Shown here: positions 35,812 through 44,460 of the stretch, piece after piece | How positions within the stretch are numbered: the stretch's first letter is position 1 | Layout of the letters: the number at the start of each line of letters is the position of its first letter | From: CADEED01 sp020442965 | Lineage (GTDB): Bacteria > Pseudomonadota > Gammaproteobacteria > Steroidobacterales > Steroidobacteraceae | NCBI GenBank assembly: GCA_041395525.1 | Contig: JAWLAH010000006.1 | Coordinates: forward strand, 80,526-144,525 | DNA: 64,000 nt | Direction of reading: 5' to 3' | Notes under the pieces: model-generated | What the model was told of the DNA's origin: nothing | Databases searched by the model: none | What the model saw: only the letters and a program-made list of their open reading frames with translations | Program-made: the position numbers and the translations under genes

Positions 35812-36647
35812 CAATGGTATTCCTCACCACCGGAGACATTCATCGCTTCGCCGGTCACGTAGGCCGCCTGCTCCGACGCGAGAAACGCGCAAGCTTTGGC
35901 GATATCATCCTGCAAACCTGGTCTGCCGAGGGGGATGCGCGACCGCATATCAGTGAGATACTGCTCCGCGGAGCGCCCCGTCGCCGCACTGAAGAATTCG
36001 TTCTGCCAGGCACCCAGTCCGGTTGTTACGTGGTTGGGACAGATCGTGTTGACATTGATTCGGTGCGTACCGAGTTCGATCGCCGCCGTACGTGTCAGGC
36101 CCACCACACCATGTTTCGACGACACATAGGCTGCGGCGAATGGGAAACCGGACTTGGATGCCTGGCTGCCAATGTTGATGATGCGACCGCCCTGACCCTG
36201 CTCGATCATCTGGATCGCCGCGTGCTTGATGCCGAGAAATACGCCGCGCAAATTGACCCCCAGTACCGCGTCCCAGTCGGCTTGCTCCGTCTCCACGATT
36301 GGCTTCATCAGATAACCGATACCCGCGTTGTTAACCATGATATCCAGTCGGCCATACCTGCTAACTGCACCCTCGACGAGCGCTGCCACGTCCGACTCCT
36401 GCAGCACGTTGCAGACGATTGCACATGCCTCACGGCCGGCAGCGACGATCTCAGCGACGATCTGCTCGAGCTCGCTGCGGGTCCCGATCGCAGATTCCGG
36501 CATCGCAGCGCCCTGCGGCACACCCAGGTCGCTCAAGACTACCCGACAGCCTTCCGCCGCCAGTCGGCGTGCCATCGCCTCGCCCAAACCCCTGCGCCGC
36601 CCTGCGCCGGTCACGATTGCCACTTTGCCTTGTAGGTCGGGATACAT
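35811..36647 (-). CDS. Short-chain dehydrogenase/reductase
   Basis: A 278-residue classical SDR. The cofactor-binding TGAGRRRGLG motif is at about 13-22, NNAG at 106-109, and the catalytic Ser161, Tyr174 and Lys178 (IGSQAS ... YVSSK) are all present. Asp40 at the end of the second strand (VVLSDLG) indicates NAD(H) preference. It would oxidise a hydroxy group or reduce a keto group; relatives include 3-hydroxyacyl-CoA and steroid dehydrogenases. It is the first gene of a pair with the imidase-like gene (one-base overlap, TGATG) and is divergent from the crotonase gene with 48 bases between the starts. Confidence 0.88.
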   Translation of the reverse strand: MYPDLQGKVAIVTGAGRRRGLGEAMARRLAAEGCRVVLSDLGVPQGAAMPESAIGTRSELEQIVAEIVAAGREACAIVCNVLQESDVAALVEGAVSRYGRLDIMVNNAGIGYLMKPIVETEQADWDAVLGVNLRGVFLGIKHAAIQMIEQGQGGRIINIGSQASKSGFPFAAAYVSSKHGVVGLTRTAAIELGTHRINVNTICPNHVTTGLGAWQNEFFSAATGRSAEQYLTDMRSRIPLGRPGLQDDIAKACAFLASEQAAYVTGEAMNVSGGEEYH

Positions 36648-36695
36648 GATGATTGACTCGCTGAAATTGCCGGAAGCCGAGAATCGCAGAGTGAC

Positions 36696-37472
36696 ATGAG
36701 TGAGATCAAATTAGAACGATCACCGCCGCTCGCCTGGGTGACGTTCAATCGACCGACGCGTCGCAATGCGATCTCGACGGCCATGTGGCAGCGGCTGCCG
36801 CAACTCGCCGAGGCAATCTCGTCCGACTTGCAGATCCGTGTCGCGCTGCTGCGGGGCGCGGGCAACGAAGCATTCAGTGCTGGCGCCGACATCGACGAAA
36901 TGCAACGCAATCGGACCGACGAGGCTGCGATGCGCCGAATGCAGGATGGTGTACAGGTCGGTCAACGGGCGTGGAGCCGTGTCCCGCAACCCACGATCGC
37001 GATGATCGACGGCGCCTGTGCCGGCGGTGGTTGTGGCTTGGCGCTGGCGTGTGACCTGCGCGTCGCCACACCCCGCAGTTTCTTCATGATTCCGCCGGCG
37101 CGTCTGGGGCTCGTGTACAGCCTTGCAGATACCCAACGACTCGTCACCGTGGTGGGTAGCGCACGGGCCAAGGAGATGCTGTTTACTGGCCGCCGCATCG
37201 CTGCGAGCGAAGCACTCACGATCGGACTCGTCAATGCCGTCGTGCCCGCAGACGAACTACTGCCGCAGACGACCGCACTGGCGCAGGCCATCGCGGAACA
37301 GTCGCAATCCTCGGTGCGCGCCGCGAAGCGCATAGTCGATTTGATCGGCGCCGGGGTGCACGAAGAAACCGCCGAGTCGCGCGCCTTGTACGATGCCGCT
37401 TTCTCGAGCGCAGATTTTCGCGCGGGCACCGAAGCTTTCCTGGCCAAGCGCAAGCCCGAATTCGATCGTTAG
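36696..37472 (+). CDS. Crotonase-family protein lacking both hydratase glutamates
   Basis: A 258-residue crotonase. The CoA/oxyanion blocks are intact: AFSAGADIDEMQ (about 59-70) and GACAGGGCGLALACDLRVAT (about 107-126). However, the two glutamates of enoyl-CoA hydratase are absent: the first position reads GGGCGLAL (Gly instead of Glu) and the second, in FFMIPPARLGL, reads Ala after Pro. So it is probably not a standard hydratase; isomerase, decarboxylase, hydrolase or C-C lyase activity is more likely. The usual GGTQRL element is changed to LADTQRL. It is convergent with the alpha/beta hydrolase gene (4-base overlap of the ends) and divergent from the SDR gene. Confidence 0.85.
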   Translation: MSEIKLERSPPLAWVTFNRPTRRNAISTAMWQRLPQLAEAISSDLQIRVALLRGAGNEAFSAGADIDEMQRNRTDEAAMRRMQDGVQVGQRAWSRVPQPTIAMIDGACAGGGCGLALACDLRVATPRSFFMIPPARLGLVYSLADTQRLVTVVGSARAKEMLFTGRRIAASEALTIGLVNAVVPADELLPQTTALAQAIAEQSQSSVRAAKRIVDLIGAGVHEETAESRALYDAAFSSADFRAGTEAFLAKRKPEFDR

Positions 37473-38431
37473 TTAGCTGCTTGGCGCTCGAGCAACCGGT
37501 CGGCGCGCAGGAACGGCTCGGTGGCCGCCAGCGACTCGGCAGGTGCCTCTTGTACCGCCATGTGTCCGACGCCCGGCAACACCACGAGATCGACACTCGC
37601 CGCGCGCGCGAGCATCGCCCGCAATTGCACGGCCTGCTCCACCGGCGTCTGTGGATCACGCTCGCCCCAGACCAGCACCACCGGCGCCTGCACGTCCCCG
37701 ATGACGGCATCGATATCGCCGGCGCGGTATTGTCGCAGCCGATCGAGCAGCGCACGGCGATTGCCCTCGTGCAGCCACATCTCCCACCACTCGTCGATCA
37801 GCGCGTCGCTCACCCTGCTCTTGTCGCCATACGAACTCGTCAGCATGTATTTCGCAATCGCGCGCGGCGTGAACACCGTGAGAACGTTGGCCCAGCCCGG
37901 CACCTTGTCACGCCCCGGCTTCATTCGCTTGCCCTCGAGCGCGCCGGGATTGATCAACACGAGTCGGGTCACGCGGTCGGGATGCGCCGCCGCGTATCTG
38001 AGGCCGATCGTGCCGCCCACCGATGTACCAACGATCGCGAATCGGTCGAGGCCTCGCGTGCTCAAGAAGCGAGCAAACAATTCAAGCGTGCGGTCCATCG
38101 AATAATCGCCGGTTGGATCGGCACCCGTCAGCCCGTGACTCGTCAGATCGAGCCGGATGACACGATAGTGTTGCTCGAGCTCGCGTGCCCAGGGTTCCCA
38201 CATGACGAGACTCGCAAAACTCGCGTGCACGAGCACGACCGCTGGGCCGCTGCCTGTGTCCCGATAGTGCAGCCGCACGCCGTCGATCTCGATGAACTGC
38301 GATGCGGGCGTACCGTATTTCACTAACAAGTCCGCCGTCGAACGGTCGCGCTGCGTGTACGCCACGTAGCCGAGCCAGAGACCAAGCGCCAGCAGCGCGA
38401 GAACGAAGAACTTCTTTAGCTTATTTTTCAA
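37469..38431 (-). CDS. Membrane-anchored alpha/beta hydrolase
   Basis: A 320-residue alpha/beta-hydrolase with an N-terminal signal anchor (about 7-26, after KNKLKK), so it probably acts in the periplasm or at the membrane. The fold motifs are LVHASFASLVMW (oxyanion, about 67-78), nucleophile Ser137 in VGTSVGG, acid in VWGERDPQTP (about 260) and His in PGVGHMAVQ (about 285-293). It resembles haloalkane-dehalogenase/epoxide-hydrolase/meta-cleavage-product hydrolase relatives; the reaction is not determined. The start is TTG at 38431 in an AT-rich patch with no clear ribosome site, so expression may be low. Same strand as the TonB receptor genes upstream but 121 bases away. Confidence 0.82.
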   Translation of the reverse strand: MKNKLKKFFVLALLALGLWLGYVAYTQRDRSTADLLVKYGTPASQFIEIDGVRLHYRDTGSGPAVVLVHASFASLVMWEPWARELEQHYRVIRLDLTSHGLTGADPTGDYSMDRTLELFARFLSTRGLDRFAIVGTSVGGTIGLRYAAAHPDRVTRLVLINPGALEGKRMKPGRDKVPGWANVLTVFTPRAIAKYMLTSSYGDKSRVSDALIDEWWEMWLHEGNRRALLDRLRQYRAGDIDAVIGDVQAPVVLVWGERDPQTPVEQAVQLRAMLARAASVDLVVLPGVGHMAVQEAPAESLAATEPFLRADRLLERQAAN

Positions 38432-38540
38432 TAGCTTATGAACATTACTTCAACAGAATTAACTAGATCGAGCCCGTCCCGTCGTGCGCTCGAGCCGCTG
38501 GTTCGCACCGCCCTGCTAAGCAGCAGCCCCGCCCGATCGG

Positions 38541-38558
38541 CTACGGCTACGGCTACGG
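38541..38558. repeat. Three tandem CTACGG hexamers at the end of the TonB receptor gene
   Basis: Three perfect copies of CTACGG. On the coding (minus) strand each copy reads CCGTAG, and the gene's TAG stop is in the first copy. The protein therefore ends YRFGP instead of a terminal Phe. A repeat of stop-bearing units may be a slippage site. Confidence 0.8.
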
Positions 38559-41288
38559 ACCAAACCTGTAGCTGAAGCGAACGCCGAAAATGCGCGGATC
38601 GGGCAACGTCACACCGACCTGATCTGCCGGGGAAAAATTGGTGGGATCCGCCAGCGCTTGCGCAACGTCACCCGGAACCGCGTTGGCCGTGAGCACTGTG
38701 TCATCATCGGCTACATTATCGACAAAGAGCAGCGCCTCCCAGGTTGGCGCCGTCAAACCGAAGCGGACGTTGCCACGTGTATAGCTTGCAAGCTGCACAG
38801 TGTTCCAGATGTCGACCTCGCGCTCACTCTGGGCCTGCACATCGCCCTCGATGAAAAACCTCAGGCTGCCCGAACCGATTGGCGCGCTGTACCGTGCGAG
38901 GCCTACCACTGAGTGCTGCGGCGCGCGCTCGAGTTTATTGCCCTTCAGGTTGATGTAACACAGACGCTGATTCGGTCCGCGCGGGCAATCGCCGATGCGA
39001 GCCGCGTCGGTCGGCGATGCCGACGTGAATGGAAAGTCGGTGAACTCGCTATCGAGGTAGGCATAGTTCAGGTCGAAGAACCAGTTCGCGTTCGGCGCGA
39101 ACTCGGCGTCGAGTTCGAAGCCCTTCACTTCAGCCTTGCCCGCGTTCAACAACCGCCCGGTCTGTATTCCCGATGGTGTAACCAACTGCGCGCCGACTTG
39201 CTTATCCTTATAGTCGATGAAGAAAATCGCCGGATTCACGCGCAAGCGCCCGCTCAACCATTCGGTTTTCGCGCCGAATTCGTACTCGGTGACGGTCTCG
39301 TCTTTGAAAGTCGCCTCGTCGTAGGAGCCGTCGTAGTTAGCGTCCTGCCACGCGCCCGAAGTCACGGTCGAGATACCGCCCGGCTTTACACCTTTCGCCC
39401 AGGTCAGGTACACGAGCGAGCTGTCAGATGGTTTGACTTCCAGCGTCACGCGCGGTGCCAAGGAGGAGTGCTCCGACGTCAGCGTCACCGGCACGCCCGG
39501 CGCTTGTCGCACGCCTACCGCAGGTGGGTAGGGTGGCGGAACGCCGAAGTACGGCAGCGTGCTGAAGAACGGATACAGCAGATTTATTGACGGGCCAAAT
39601 ACCTGGAACCCGGCCAGGCTCTGATCTGCACAGGGAATCGCTGGCGAGCCAGGACCCAGCGAACCTGCTGGTAGCGTCGGCGCGCCACAATCGATGCCAC
39701 GCACGGTCTCGGTTTCATCCGAGTAGCGCGCCTCAGCAGAGACCTTCCAGCGGTGCGCGAACTTGAACTCAAGCTGCCCGAAGGCCGACTTGTGATCGAT
39801 CTCGCGGCCGTTCAGGCGCGGAATGGCAATCATTTGGCCCAGGATCTGATTAGCCGTGAAACTCCCGCAGCTCGCCGGGATCGGCAGCGGATTGCCAAAT
39901 GTGAACGGTGGCAGCGCGTCCAAGCAGAATATGTTGATGGAACGCGACGTTTGCTCGACTTTTTCGTTCCAGTACAAGCCGCCCAGCGTGAAATTGAAGG
40001 CACCGGCATAATTTGATCGATAGCGCAATTCCTGGCTGAACTGTCTCGTGTCATTATCGTAATCGAAGCGGGCAGCGCGTCCGGAGCGATCCGGTCCGCC
40101 GTTGCGCACGCCCGAATCGAAATCGCCATCCTCATCAAAACTGAAAGAGGCTTTCGTATAGCCGCTCAGCGATGTAAGCGTTCCGGGCCCCAGATTCCAG
40201 TTAGCAACGAGTGACGCGCGCGTAATCTGCCGCTTGCTGCCCGCGAAATCGCTCCCCGTGACCGTGCTGGGATCCAGTCTGACGACCAGCTCGTCAGCAT
40301 CCGGAACCGTGCCGCGATTGGCGTACACGTGGTTGCTCGACGGGAACACGCCGAACGGCGACGTCGGGGCGTACACCCGCGCGCTGCCTGATGGACACGC
40401 GCCCATCACCGCAACCACCGGCGAACCAGCGGCGCTCAGACACGTCGACCCAGCCGCGGGTCGTGCCAGCACGGCGTTGATCGGCATCTGCGCGGTCGGC
40501 GATTGTCCGTAACTGTCATCGGTATATTCGAGGCGCGCTTTGGCAGCAAAAGTCTCGGTTGGTTCCCATTTGCCGGTTATTGCTGCACCCCAGCCGTTCC
40601 CGTCACCCACCTTGTTACCAGTAACCTCATTCCTGTAGATACCATCCTGATTCCAGTAGGCGCCGTTGAATCGCACGGCCAGAGTCTCGTTGACGGCATC
40701 GCTGAATCCCGTTGTTACCTCGTAGCGGCCGTACTCGGCAAAGCTTGCACGGAAAGTCCGCTCTGGAGTCTTTGACGGATCCTTGGTCACATACTGCACT
40801 GCCCCAGCAAAGGCTGAGCGGCCATACAGCGCCGACTGCGGGCCTTTCACAATTTCAACCGCCTGCAGATCCATCAAGCGACTGGTGGCAAGCAGCGATC
40901 CGCCGCCGAACTGAATACTCTCGCTCGATGTGTCGATGCCATCGACCAGTACGGCCACCGTGACGCGGCCGCGCGTCGGCGATAGGCCACGGATGGAAAT
41001 CCGATTGTCGGTGGCCGAATAGCCCTTGTCGTAAATCAGCGAGGCATCGAGTCGAGAGACGTCTGCGACGCTATTGAGCCCGAGCTTCTCGATTTCCTGG
41101 CTCGGGATCGTCGTGATCGACATCGGCACGTCCTGCAATTTCTCGATCCGCTTGCGCGCGGTAACGATGACTTCGTCGAGTCCGCCAACCGTACTTTGCT
41201 GTGCGATGACCGGCACCGCGAACGCCAAGGCCGACGCAAACAACATGGCACTGCGCCGGCCCGCCAGAATGTGACAACTCGCTAACAT
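38553..41288 (-). CDS. TonB-dependent outer-membrane receptor (second of tandem pair)
   Basis: A 911-residue TonB-dependent receptor. A signal peptide (about 1-30, ending AVPVIAQ) is followed by LDEVIVTARKRIEKLQDVP (TonB-box region), the plug with RISIRGLSPTRGRVTVAVL and VEIVKGPQSALYGRSAFAG, and a 22-strand barrel. The C-terminus reads VRFSYRFGP: two residues beyond the usual terminal Phe that the Bam machinery recognises. The ATG at 41288 has a G-rich ribosome site; the open frame reaching 41882 runs antiparallel to nothing real and simply overlaps the paralogue's 3' end. It is 34 bases downstream of that paralogue, sharing the GLSPTRGR plug sequence with it, so the pair arose by duplication. 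Ligand unknown. Confidence 0.9.
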   Translation of the reverse strand: MLASCHILAGRRSAMLFASALAFAVPVIAQQSTVGGLDEVIVTARKRIEKLQDVPMSITTIPSQEIEKLGLNSVADVSRLDASLIYDKGYSATDNRISIRGLSPTRGRVTVAVLVDGIDTSSESIQFGGGSLLATSRLMDLQAVEIVKGPQSALYGRSAFAGAVQYVTKDPSKTPERTFRASFAEYGRYEVTTGFSDAVNETLAVRFNGAYWNQDGIYRNEVTGNKVGDGNGWGAAITGKWEPTETFAAKARLEYTDDSYGQSPTAQMPINAVLARPAAGSTCLSAAGSPVVAVMGACPSGSARVYAPTSPFGVFPSSNHVYANRGTVPDADELVVRLDPSTVTGSDFAGSKRQITRASLVANWNLGPGTLTSLSGYTKASFSFDEDGDFDSGVRNGGPDRSGRAARFDYDNDTRQFSQELRYRSNYAGAFNFTLGGLYWNEKVEQTSRSINIFCLDALPPFTFGNPLPIPASCGSFTANQILGQMIAIPRLNGREIDHKSAFGQLEFKFAHRWKVSAEARYSDETETVRGIDCGAPTLPAGSLGPGSPAIPCADQSLAGFQVFGPSINLLYPFFSTLPYFGVPPPYPPAVGVRQAPGVPVTLTSEHSSLAPRVTLEVKPSDSSLVYLTWAKGVKPGGISTVTSGAWQDANYDGSYDEATFKDETVTEYEFGAKTEWLSGRLRVNPAIFFIDYKDKQVGAQLVTPSGIQTGRLLNAGKAEVKGFELDAEFAPNANWFFDLNYAYLDSEFTDFPFTSASPTDAARIGDCPRGPNQRLCYINLKGNKLERAPQHSVVGLARYSAPIGSGSLRFFIEGDVQAQSEREVDIWNTVQLASYTRGNVRFGLTAPTWEALLFVDNVADDDTVLTANAVPGDVAQALADPTNFSPADQVGVTLPDPRIFGVRFSYRFGP

Positions 41289-41322
41289 ATCGCCCCCCCG
41301 GCCGCGTACTTTCGACGCGGTC

Positions 41323-44205
41323 CTAAAACCGATAGTTGAACCGCACACCAATTGTACGTGGATCCGGCAAGTCGACGAACACCGAGGTCGGAATGGCCAG
41401 ACCGAAAGGCGGCACCGGGTTGCGGAAATTGACGGGCGTCGACGGGATGGCCAGCTGGCCAAGAAACACCGCCTGGCGCAGGTCTGCCTGTGCGTTGCCC
41501 GGACCGGTTCCGCCCGACTTGATCGTGTCGTCATTGAGCAGATTGTCCACGTACAACTGCGCCGACCAGCGCTCGCCTTCGAGTCCGACGCGCAGATTCG
41601 AAAGAGCATAAGAATCCAACACGATCGAGTTGTCATCTTCAGCGAAGCGCTTATCCACCCAGTTCGTGTCGAGATCGACAAACCAATGCCGCGCACCATC
41701 ACCCAGGGGCGCACGATAGCCCAGATTGAGTGCCACGGATGTCTCCGGCGTGTCCTCGAGGTGATTCCCGGTGCGCGACAATCTGGCGAACGGTCTGCGC
41801 CTGGTTGGTTGCACACCCATCGCGGCAGCACCACGACAGTTGTTACAGGCGTGCAATTGCCGACGCGCGATTTCCGCCGCACCCGTGCTCAGCGTCTTGA
41901 AGTCCGTGTACTCATATTTCAGGAAATGCGTGACTCCCAAGCCAACAGAGACGCGATCCGTGGCGCGCCACTCGGCCGCGAATTCCAGGCCCTGCAATTC
42001 GGCGCCGCTCGCATTGCTCACACGGGTGCCGAGAACAGGCCCGAGAATCACCTGCGTCGAGATCTGCTTGTCCGTGAAATCCTGATAGAAGAAGGCACCG
42101 TTCAGACGCAGACGGCGGTTACTGGAAACCCACTTGCTACCCAATTCGTAAACCCTGATCTTTTCGGACTCGAATTCAATCGTGTCGCGTGGCGGCAAAC
42201 CAAATGCGCCGATCGTGAGGGTTGCGAAGCCGCCTGGCTTGCGCCCTTCGGAATACGACCCATAGAGATTCCAGCTGTCAGTCGGACGCCACTGGAGCGT
42301 TGCTTTGGGCGTCACGTACGATTCACTACGCTTGTAGCTCTGCAGCGGCAGTGCCGTTGGACCCGCAAACGTGGCTGGAAATCCGGGCTGAGCCGGATAG
42401 GGGATCCTCGCCGGCGTGTTGCAGCTGCCGGTTGCGCCGCAAAGAATCGCCGTGCCCGGTCCCTGGCCGCCCGCTGTCGGCGCCGCAACCACTTCATTGT
42501 CTTCATCGACATAGCGCGCTTCGCCGATCAGCTTCAAGCGATCGACGATCGACCACTCGAGTTCGAGATAGGCGGACTGGTGATCAACCAACCTGCGCGT
42601 GAACGATGGGACGCGCGCAGCGGCAACTTCCGCCATGTAAGGCGAGACATCGATGCTGCTGAAGCCAGCTGTCGGACCGCCCGCGCAGATGCCCATCGGC
42701 GTTGGAAATGGAATGACCGCAACGACGACGCAATTCGTGCCGGCACCGAACACAGTGTTGTTGCGATCCTCCTGGTCTGACCGCTCGGTCCAGTATTGCA
42801 GGCCGCCGATCAACTGCAGTGGTCCATTGAAGTCCGACGTAAACCGCAATTCCTGACTGAACTGCTCGGTCGTGTTGTCAGTCTTGAGGTTTTGCTGGAT
42901 TGTTAGACTCGCGATCTTGTCGAAATCCTGGTCCGAAGAAACTTGGGCGCGTGTGTAACCTGTCAGCGAGGTCACCGAACCCAGACCGAAACTGAGTCCC
43001 TGTACCGCCGACAGCCTCAGTACCTGACGATTGGTCCCGGAGAACTCGGGCGCCGTGAGACCGTTGTCAGTCGAACGCGTGTAGTCCGGATTGTACGCAA
43101 CCGAAAGTCCGTCGCCTTTCGGCAGAACACCGCGATACGACTCGACCATCATGTCGTCGTAGACGCCAAGATTGCCCGTCGCGTTCTCGAGGATCCGCAC
43201 CGGATTGAAGACTCCACCCACGATTGGCCCACCCGCTGCGGTACGAAAATCGCTATTGGCATCGAGATAGATACAGGACGAGTCGAGCGTCGGTCCAGTA
43301 CTGACCAACTGCGCCGAACCGGGTGCACCGCCTGGGTTGGCGATCGAATAGGTCCGACAACTCGACGCCGCCGCCGGCACGGCCGAACTGCCGTTGAACG
43401 GCACGTTCGCTTGAGCGCGCTGATCGAAATTGTCGTCCGAATACTCGGTGCGGAACTTGAGCGAGTAGGTATCGTTAGGCTGCCACTTGAGAGTGAGCGA
43501 TCCGCCCATGCCATCGCCGCCGCCCACATCGGCACCCGTAATGGTGTTCTTGTAGAACCCTGCATCGTCGAAGTAGTAACCGTTCAAGCGGATGCCGAGC
43601 GTATCGGTTAAAGGCATCGAGAGACTGGCTTTGATCTCGTGCTGATTCTCGCGATTGAAGTCGACCGATACGTTCCCACCCAGTTTGGCAGCGGGATCGG
43701 CGGTGATGTAACTGATGGCACCTGCGAACGCGCTGCGACCGTACAACGCGCTTTGCGGACCTTTGACGATTTCGATACGGTCGATATCGACCAGGCGCGG
43801 ATTGATGAGGAGTGAACCACCGGCGACGCCGATCGACTCACTTGATACGTCAATGCCATCGATCAGGGTAGCCACGTTGGGGCGGCCACGCGTGGGTGAG
43901 AGGCCGCGGATCACGATGCGCGTGTCGTACGGCGCGATACCCGAATCGAAGCTCAAACTCGGATCACGGGCAATGACGCCCTCGATATCCTTGATGCCCT
44001 CACGCTCGAGCTGCTGGGCCGTGACCGCCGACAGGGCAATCGGTACATCCTGCAGGTTTTCTTCGCGCTTGCGCGCCGTGACGACGATTTCCTCGATCGC
44101 ACCCTGGTCGGGCCGCGCGACGCTTTGGGCAGTTGCGGTGGTGGACCAGGCCAGTGGCGCCGTGAGCATCCCCAAACCCACCCAAAGAGTTCCCTTCTTC
44201 AGCAT
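41323..44205 (-). CDS. TonB-dependent outer-membrane receptor (first of tandem pair)
   Basis: A 960-residue TonB-dependent receptor. It has a signal peptide (about 1-27, ending TTATAQ), the TonB-box region IEEIVVTARKREENLQDVP, plug blocks RIVIRGLSPTRGRPNVATL and IEIVKGPQSALYGRSAFAG, and a barrel ending in the canonical GVRFNYRF. GGGGGGCGAG sits directly before the ATG at 44205. The promoter lies in the 255-base gap shared with the divergent Rieske oxygenase gene, which contains a palindromic operator candidate. The arrangement suggests uptake of the compound that the oxygenase attacks. The cysteines (for example ACNNC) may form extracellular disulfides. Confidence 0.92.
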   Translation of the reverse strand: MLKKGTLWVGLGMLTAPLAWSTTATAQSVARPDQGAIEEIVVTARKREENLQDVPIALSAVTAQQLEREGIKDIEGVIARDPSLSFDSGIAPYDTRIVIRGLSPTRGRPNVATLIDGIDVSSESIGVAGGSLLINPRLVDIDRIEIVKGPQSALYGRSAFAGAISYITADPAAKLGGNVSVDFNRENQHEIKASLSMPLTDTLGIRLNGYYFDDAGFYKNTITGADVGGGDGMGGSLTLKWQPNDTYSLKFRTEYSDDNFDQRAQANVPFNGSSAVPAAASSCRTYSIANPGGAPGSAQLVSTGPTLDSSCIYLDANSDFRTAAGGPIVGGVFNPVRILENATGNLGVYDDMMVESYRGVLPKGDGLSVAYNPDYTRSTDNGLTAPEFSGTNRQVLRLSAVQGLSFGLGSVTSLTGYTRAQVSSDQDFDKIASLTIQQNLKTDNTTEQFSQELRFTSDFNGPLQLIGGLQYWTERSDQEDRNNTVFGAGTNCVVVAVIPFPTPMGICAGGPTAGFSSIDVSPYMAEVAAARVPSFTRRLVDHQSAYLELEWSIVDRLKLIGEARYVDEDNEVVAAPTAGGQGPGTAILCGATGSCNTPARIPYPAQPGFPATFAGPTALPLQSYKRSESYVTPKATLQWRPTDSWNLYGSYSEGRKPGGFATLTIGAFGLPPRDTIEFESEKIRVYELGSKWVSSNRRLRLNGAFFYQDFTDKQISTQVILGPVLGTRVSNASGAELQGLEFAAEWRATDRVSVGLGVTHFLKYEYTDFKTLSTGAAEIARRQLHACNNCRGAAAMGVQPTRRRPFARLSRTGNHLEDTPETSVALNLGYRAPLGDGARHWFVDLDTNWVDKRFAEDDNSIVLDSYALSNLRVGLEGERWSAQLYVDNLLNDDTIKSGGTGPGNAQADLRQAVFLGQLAIPSTPVNFRNPVPPFGLAIPTSVFVDLPDPRTIGVRFNYRF

Positions 44206-44264
44206 CTCGCCCCCCTGAATTCGCTCTAACCGTCATCGCCCGGTCGTTCGCCGGCTTCATTCAT

Positions 44265-44280
44265 GTTGCGTATACGCAAC
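44265..44280. promoter_or_regulatory. 16-bp perfect palindrome, probable operator of the receptor/Rieske divergent promoters
   Basis: GTTGCGTATACGCAAC is a perfect palindrome with a GTATAC centre, like GntR-type operators; flanking CAT/GTG extend it to 22 bases with one mismatch pair. On the minus strand it lies about 15 bases downstream of TATAGT (44300-44295), a plausible -10 box for the receptor gene, where a bound repressor would block initiation. A related half-site pattern, TGTActaTACA, overlaps that -10 box. Confidence 0.6.
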
Positions 44281-44358
44281 GTGTAGGTCCGTGTACTATA
44301 CAACCTGAGCCTAGCAAGTTGCCCTAGGTCAACACTTTTGTTGCGGTCGCCGGTCCAA

Positions 44359-44387
44359 CCAGCGGTCAGGCCCTTGTCAACCGCTGG
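44359..44387. promoter_or_regulatory. 8-bp inverted repeat upstream of the Rieske oxygenase gene
   Basis: CCAGCGGT (44359-44366) and ACCGCTGG (44380-44387) are perfect inverse copies with a 13-base spacer, 74 bases before the oxygenase start. It could be a second regulator site or a leader hairpin; no T-run follows. Confidence 0.4.
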
Positions 44388-44460
44388 CGACGCGGTGCAA
44401 TGTCCGTAGCGTTGAGCCACTGCTGCACGTCAGCGTGATGCGCACTTACGGAAAATCGCC

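Noticed and set aside
41289..41882. 198-codon N-terminal extension of the second tandem TonB receptor.
   Set aside because: It lies out of frame over the 3' end of the first receptor gene; a signal peptide and ribosome site mark the ATG at 41288.
41686..42780. 364-codon plus-strand frame within a TonB receptor gene.
   Set aside because: Shadow frame without recognisable domains, antisense to conserved barrel sequence.
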